Below, piece by piece: positions 9,052 through 11,864 of a stretch of DNA of 11,864 bases. The position numbers were made by a program, and so were the translations under genes. The number at the start of each line of letters is the position of its first letter. Position 1 is the first letter of the stretch. This DNA is from Hondaea fermentalgiana. Lineage: Eukaryota; Sar; Bigyra; Thraustochytrida; Thraustochytriidae. The stretch covers positions 1-11,864 of the forward strand of contig NPFB01000007.1 of the NCBI GenBank assembly GCA_014084085.1, in the 5' to 3' direction. The notes beneath the pieces were generated by a model. The model made no database searches. It was not told the origin of the DNA and worked only from the letters and a program-made list of their open reading frames with translations.

Positions 9052-9648
9052 CTACATCATGCCAACCGATTCGTTGTATTGGTCACGAGCATCGCGAAAA
9101 CGTTCTTCGAGCAGGCGAATCTCCTTGTTAAGATTGGTCGTGGCATTTTGAATGGCGTCGAGTGCAGTCACCGATCCATCTGTGCGAACTTTCATCTCAA
9201 TGAGCGTCTCGAGCGGATGGGGATGCCGGTAGCCCGCAAAGCGGACGGTGGCGTCTTCGAGGAGTTTCCTGTGTGATTTGGACGTTTTTGCAAGCGCGAT
9301 GCGCATCTGTTAGCTGCCGCACGGAGCAAGGTGATGTGATACGAGCTGCTTGCTAGTATAACAAATGCTTGAAACGTACATGCGCATCATGTTGCCCAAA
9401 GTATGGTCCTCTTTGACAAAGATGAAGTCCGCGGAGTTGACAATCTTGCTGTCGACCTTGTAGCCAACCCTGCGCGAACAAAGAAAAGGTGCCGAGAGCA
9501 AGAGGGAAAAGACTGTCAGATCCTTTTTCCAGGTCTTCGCGCCCGTGACGAGTGCGCCTCCGCGCTGCGCGCCAGCGCGGCCCAAGACTTACTTGACTTC
9601 GGTGGTCTCGTCGAGGAGCACGGACTCCTCCCGATCTGGTGCGTTCAT
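9052..9648 (-). CDS. RPB11: RNA polymerase II subunit RPB11
   Basis: Three exons on the minus strand: 9648-9593, 9469-9380, 9268-9052 (stop TAG at 9054-9052). Introns are 123 nt (donor GTAAGT, acceptor CGCAG) and 111 nt (donor GTACGT, acceptor CACAG). The product is 120 residues, matching the usual 117-120. It starts MNAPDREESVLL, as RPB11 normally does (MNAP...), has KEDHTLGN at 38-45, FAGYRHPHPLE at 59-69 and the C-terminal helix with LLEERFRDA. In known polymerases RPB11 pairs with RPB3 as the alpha-like dimer that starts Pol II assembly in the nucleus. The MNAP start, the overall length and LLEERF favour RPB11 over the related AC19/RPC19. The third exon lies inside a longer open frame that continues upstream to 9306; the splice at 9268 is preferred because it gives MMRMKLLEDATVRFAGY, the exact family spacing. 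The gene shares a promoter region with the SNARE gene. Confidence 0.95.
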
Positions 9649-10273
9649 CGTGCCTGTGGTCCTCGGCCTCTTCGGTGTATCGCCCGGCGCGAGTGAGAGC
9701 GGGTGAGAGGCGGGCCTCCTGCGCTCGCGTTCGCTCGCTCGTGCGCGGCCAACGGAGAGTGCTTCGGGTTTGGCGCGAGCGAGCAGAGCAGTGAGCAGAG
9801 CAACTCGACGCCGTTTGTTTATTCTTTCATCTCATTTATTTTCTTTGTTTTCTTTGTTTTCGCTACTTTAGACGGGAAATTGTCCATTTATAGCGCAAGG
9901 GAACAACGGAGAGCGAGATAGCCTATCTCGTTGCGAAGGGGAGTAGGAGCTCGGGTAGGAGACGAAGAACCAAATCGAGCGCGTCAAGGTCTGAGCGCGA
10001 GAGGCGAGACGCGAGGGCGCTGCGCGCGTGCGCACAAGCAGGTAAACGCACGACGCGAAGGCCTAACGCAGGCGCCGCAAGAGCTCGGTTACCTATCTGA
10101 CGTTCCTCTGTGCTGGCCAAGGTTTTGGCGAGCCTGCTGGACGATCGAGCGAGGCCGACGGCGACAACGAGGACGAGGACGAAAGGAAAGGGCGGCCACG
10201 CCACGACCTATTGCTGCGCTGTGCTACGCTGTTCTGAGCGCTAGATTGTTTGGCCACCCGGGCGAAGGCCAAC
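9649..10273. promoter_or_regulatory. Divergent promoter region of RPB11 and the Vti1-type SNARE gene
   Basis: These 625 bases separate two start codons on opposite strands. The part near RPB11 is rich in GCGAGC/CTCGCT motifs (about 9715-9785). A T-rich tract of TTTGTTT and TTTCTTTG words follows (about 9813-9866), then TTTATAGC (about 9887-9894), a possible TATA-like element, then a hairpin palindrome (9914-9930). Further GC-rich, purine-rich sequence leads to the SNARE start. Which elements serve which gene cannot be told from sequence; a 5' leader intron for the SNARE gene is possible (donor-like GTAAAC near 10041). Confidence 0.45.
9914..9930. promoter_or_regulatory. 17-nt hairpin palindrome CGAGATAG-C-CTATCTCG
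   Basis: Two perfect 8-bp arms flank a single central C at 9922. One further pair (G9913 with T9931) could extend it as a wobble in RNA. It sits about midway between the two start codons, just downstream of the T-rich and TATA-like stretch, so it may be a dimeric protein-binding site or lie in the SNARE 5' leader. Confidence 0.35.
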
Positions 10274-11099
10274 ATGTTCGTCTCGTATGAGGCCGAGTTT
10301 GAGGCGATCCTGGAGGCTGTGCGCGACAGCCTTACTCAGGTCGATGGTCTGCAAGACAATCCTGCAAAGCGACGCAGCGTGCTCAAGCAATGCGACCTCG
10401 ATCTCGGGCAAGCGGAGTCGCTCATCCGACAAATGAATGTCGAAGTCCGCACAGACCCAAGCCCAGCGTAAGTTGATATTGCAGCATAAATCGCTGTCCC
10501 TATCCAATCAATGTCCTTGCCACTGACGAGAGGACATTATTCTGTATTGTTGTTGTTTGTTGCGCAGTCTGAAACGAAAGCTCAGCGCGCACAAAGAGGC
10601 GCTCAAGGCACTCCGACAAGAATATACGAACGTGCAGCAAAAGACAGAGCGTCAGGACCTGTTTGATTCTCGTGCGGGCGCGGGTTCAAGCAACGAGCCG
10701 CTCATTTCCTACTCGCAGGCCGCGGAGCAAGATCGTTCGCGATTTTCGGAGGTGACTGCTCGCATGGACCGTTCTACGGACTCTCTGTTGCAAACGCGCC
10801 AAGTGCTCTCCGAGACAGAGGAGGTGGCCATGAGCATTTCACAGAACCTGGAGCAGAACCGCGCTACGATCATTGGCGCCCACGAGCGCGTCACGTTGAC
10901 GAGCGGGCTGATTGGCGGCGCGAATCAAATTTTGCGCCGCATGCGGCAACGTGAGTACCGCCGCAAAATCATGCTGACGGCGCTCATCGTCATGCTCATC
11001 TTCGTCATTATCATGATTCTCGTCTTTGCGCTCAAGCCAAGCAGCACCTCCACCTCTTCCCCTACGGCGAGCCCGACGCCGGCGCCGACCCCGCTTTGA
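10274..11099 (+). CDS. VTI1: Vti1-type Qb-SNARE
   Basis: Two exons, 10274-10467 and 10568-11099, with a 100-nt intron (donor GTAAGT, acceptor GCGCAG), encode 241 residues. The N-terminal half (MFVSYEAEFEAILEAV ... LIRQMNVEVR ... LKRKLSAHKEALKAL) matches the Vti1 three-helix domain in pattern. It is followed by the SNARE helix (about 128-194, with SISQNLEQNRATI) and a single membrane anchor (about 199-220, IMLTALIVMLIFVIIMILVF). The protein should be tail-anchored in Golgi, endosome or vacuole membranes and supply the Qb helix in fusion complexes, as Vti1 does in yeast, plants and animals. The residue aligning with the ionic zero layer is Asn162, where yeast Vti1 has Gln and mammalian Vti1 proteins have Asp. 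About 21 Ser/Thr/Pro-rich residues follow the anchor on the lumenal side, longer than usual. The ATG at 10274 is chosen because the protein then starts like Vti1 and no ATG lies upstream in frame. Confidence 0.92.
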
Positions 11100-11208
11100 C
11101 GACCTGGCTGGCTGACTAGAGATCGCGGAAAGCCTGAGAGAGAGATTGATTGTGATGATAAAAGAATGAATGCACCACGTAGGTAAGGCCTAGTGACCTC
11201 AAGTCTCC

Positions 11209-11241
11209 TCCATCTCCCCATCGTCCATCTCTGTTTACTCC
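11209..11241. repeat. 33-nt direct repeat, copy 1
   Basis: Starts tccatctccccatcgtcc and ends gtttactcc. It is identical to 11408-11440, 199 bases downstream, and runs directly into the C13 homopolymer. Confidence 0.9.
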
Positions 11242-11252
11242 CCCCCCCCCCC
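11240..11252 (+). repeat. C13 homopolymer
   Basis: Thirteen consecutive C residues overlap the end of direct-repeat copy 1. The exact length is likely to vary and is prone to sequencing error. Confidence 0.85.
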
Positions 11253-11407
11253 AAATCTTCCCCTCGCTCCCCGCGGAGCCCGCGCCTGTACTTTGCGCGC
11301 GCCTCAGCCATCCTACGCTGGCCTTTGTTTGTGGTAAAACTTTGGTGGGCCGAGCCCGTGTGTGCATTCGTGCTTGCGTGTGTTCAATCCATCCCTCCCT
11401 CAATCCG

Positions 11408-11440
11408 TCCATCTCCCCATCGTCCATCTCTGTTTACTCC
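11408..11440. repeat. 33-nt direct repeat, copy 2
   Basis: An identical copy of 11209-11241, here followed by TCC units instead of the C run. The perfect identity suggests a recent duplication within this low-complexity tract. Confidence 0.9.
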
Positions 11441-11460
11441 TCCTCCTCGCCACCCTTGAC

Positions 11461-11476
11461 AGTCAGTCAGTCAGTC
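11461..11476 (+). repeat. (AGTC)4 microsatellite
   Basis: Four tandem AGTC units, followed directly by a short (TC)n run. Confidence 0.85.
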
Positions 11477-11838
11477 TCTCTCTCGACCGCGTCGCAGTTG
11501 TTCGCTGCTGCAGCTGCTGCTGCTGCAGGCCGACCGTCTCGCAAGGCCGCTGCAGCGCGAGATCTTCCGCCTCGAGTCTTGTGTTGTATTCACTGTCATC
11601 CCTAAGACAAGATGCGCGCCCTGCTTCCTTTACTACTACTACCTCTCCTGCCGGGCCTAGGCCCGCTACACTACACACTACACACGCAGGAGGAAGAATA
11701 GTGACTCCCTGCTGCGAACACACGGCGCGGCGCGGGGAGGAAGGAGGAGCGAAGGAAGGAGGCAAGGAAGGCGGCCAGAGGAAGCAAGCGCAGCAGCAGC
11801 AGCGGCGGCCGGCCTGTGCCGATCCTCCTGCCTCGTCG

Positions 11839-11861
11839 CCCCCTCCCTCCCCCTCCCTCCC
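11839..11861 (-). promoter_or_regulatory. G-quadruplex motif with single-base loops (minus strand)
   Basis: The plus strand reads C5-T-C3-T-C5-T-C3-T-C3, so the minus strand has five G runs of at least three separated by single A bases. This satisfies the usual G3+N1-7 rule with the shortest loops, a class known to fold stably. It reaches the window edge and may continue. Such motifs are common near promoters, but no gene is visible beside it. Confidence 0.5.
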
Positions 11862-11864
11862 TCC

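Larger units (their letters stand above)
11100..11864. other. Non-coding, low-complexity region downstream of VTI1
   Basis: The first part should be the VTI1 3' UTR (A-rich near 11157-11172). The rest is low-complexity: a C run at 11240-11252, a 33-nt direct repeat, four AGTC units at 11461-11476 followed by a (TC)n run, CTG/CAG units around 11504-11528, a 14-nt palindrome CGGGCCTAGGCCCG at 11652-11665, a purine-rich tract at about 11735-11795 and a C-rich right edge. The only small frame of note is 11612-11701 (+, 29 codons, starting MRALLPLLLLPLLPG), which looks like a signal peptide but ends quickly. The region may be the promoter or leader of a gene beyond the edge. Confidence 0.5.

Noticed and set aside
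8872..9276. 134-codon plus-strand frame
   Set aside because: It overlaps RPB11 exon 3 on the opposite strand; RPB11 is supported by conserved motifs and splicing.
9310..9585. RPB11 exon 2 read as a separate 91-residue protein
   Set aside because: Only 9469-9380 of it is coding; the rest is intron on both sides, and splicing gives the full 120-residue RPB11.
9052..9648. RPC19/AC19 (Pol I/III) instead of RPB11
   Set aside because: The MNAP start, 120-residue length and LLEERF C-terminal helix fit RPB11 better; AC19 normally has a different N-terminus.
9923..10290. Small frames on both strands in the RPB11/VTI1 promoter region
   Set aside because: They are Arg/Ala-rich products of GC-rich DNA without motifs and lie between two well-defined start codons.
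1..11864. Assigning the window to Ectocarpus because of the LRR-exon Roco gene
   Set aside because: Introns here are short (68-177 nt) whereas Ectocarpus introns are typically long; the cassette principle is shared but the organism cannot be named.

Overview
The window is nuclear DNA from a microbial eukaryote. It has spliceosomal introns with GT..AG ends (donors mostly GTAAGT or GTACGT) and three recognisable eukaryotic gene families: RNA polymerase II subunit RPB11, a Vti1-type Qb-SNARE and an EME1-like nuclease subunit. The genes are closely packed and have few, short introns. A gene-dense protist, possibly a stramenopile, fits, but the sequence does not settle the lineage.

Layout. (1) 2-250 (+): C-terminal end of an unidentified gene that enters from the left edge. 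(2) 541-5233 (-): a large gene that I splice into 9 exons and 1176 codons, encoding LRRs, a Roc GTPase, a COR domain, a TIR domain and a basic tail. Its LRRs lie on separate small exons. A run of these exons together with their introns forms a 258-261 bp tandem array. (3) 5234-6572: intergenic space between two divergent genes. (4) 6573-8537 (+): an intronless EME1-like gene with an acidic, serine-rich N-terminus. (5) 9052-9648 (-): RPB11 in three exons, convergent with the EME1-like gene. (6) 9649-10273: shared divergent promoter region containing a 17-nt hairpin palindrome. (7) 10274-11099 (+): Vti1-type SNARE in two exons. (8) 11100-11864: non-coding, with microsatellites, a 33-nt direct repeat, a C13 run and a strong G-quadruplex motif at the right edge.

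The housekeeping genes (transcription, membrane fusion, DNA repair) do not form a functional cluster. The unusual element is the LRR-Roc-COR-TIR gene. It combines a putative sensor (LRR), a GTPase switch (Roc-COR) and a TIR effector that keeps the glutamate expected of NAD-cleaving TIR domains. All eight of its introns are phase 2 and every LRR exon is a multiple of 3, so cassettes can be gained, lost or swapped without breaking the frame. Each splice junction falls inside the LRR beta-strand, where the repeats differ most. This looks like a receptor gene organised for rapid change in its repertoire.
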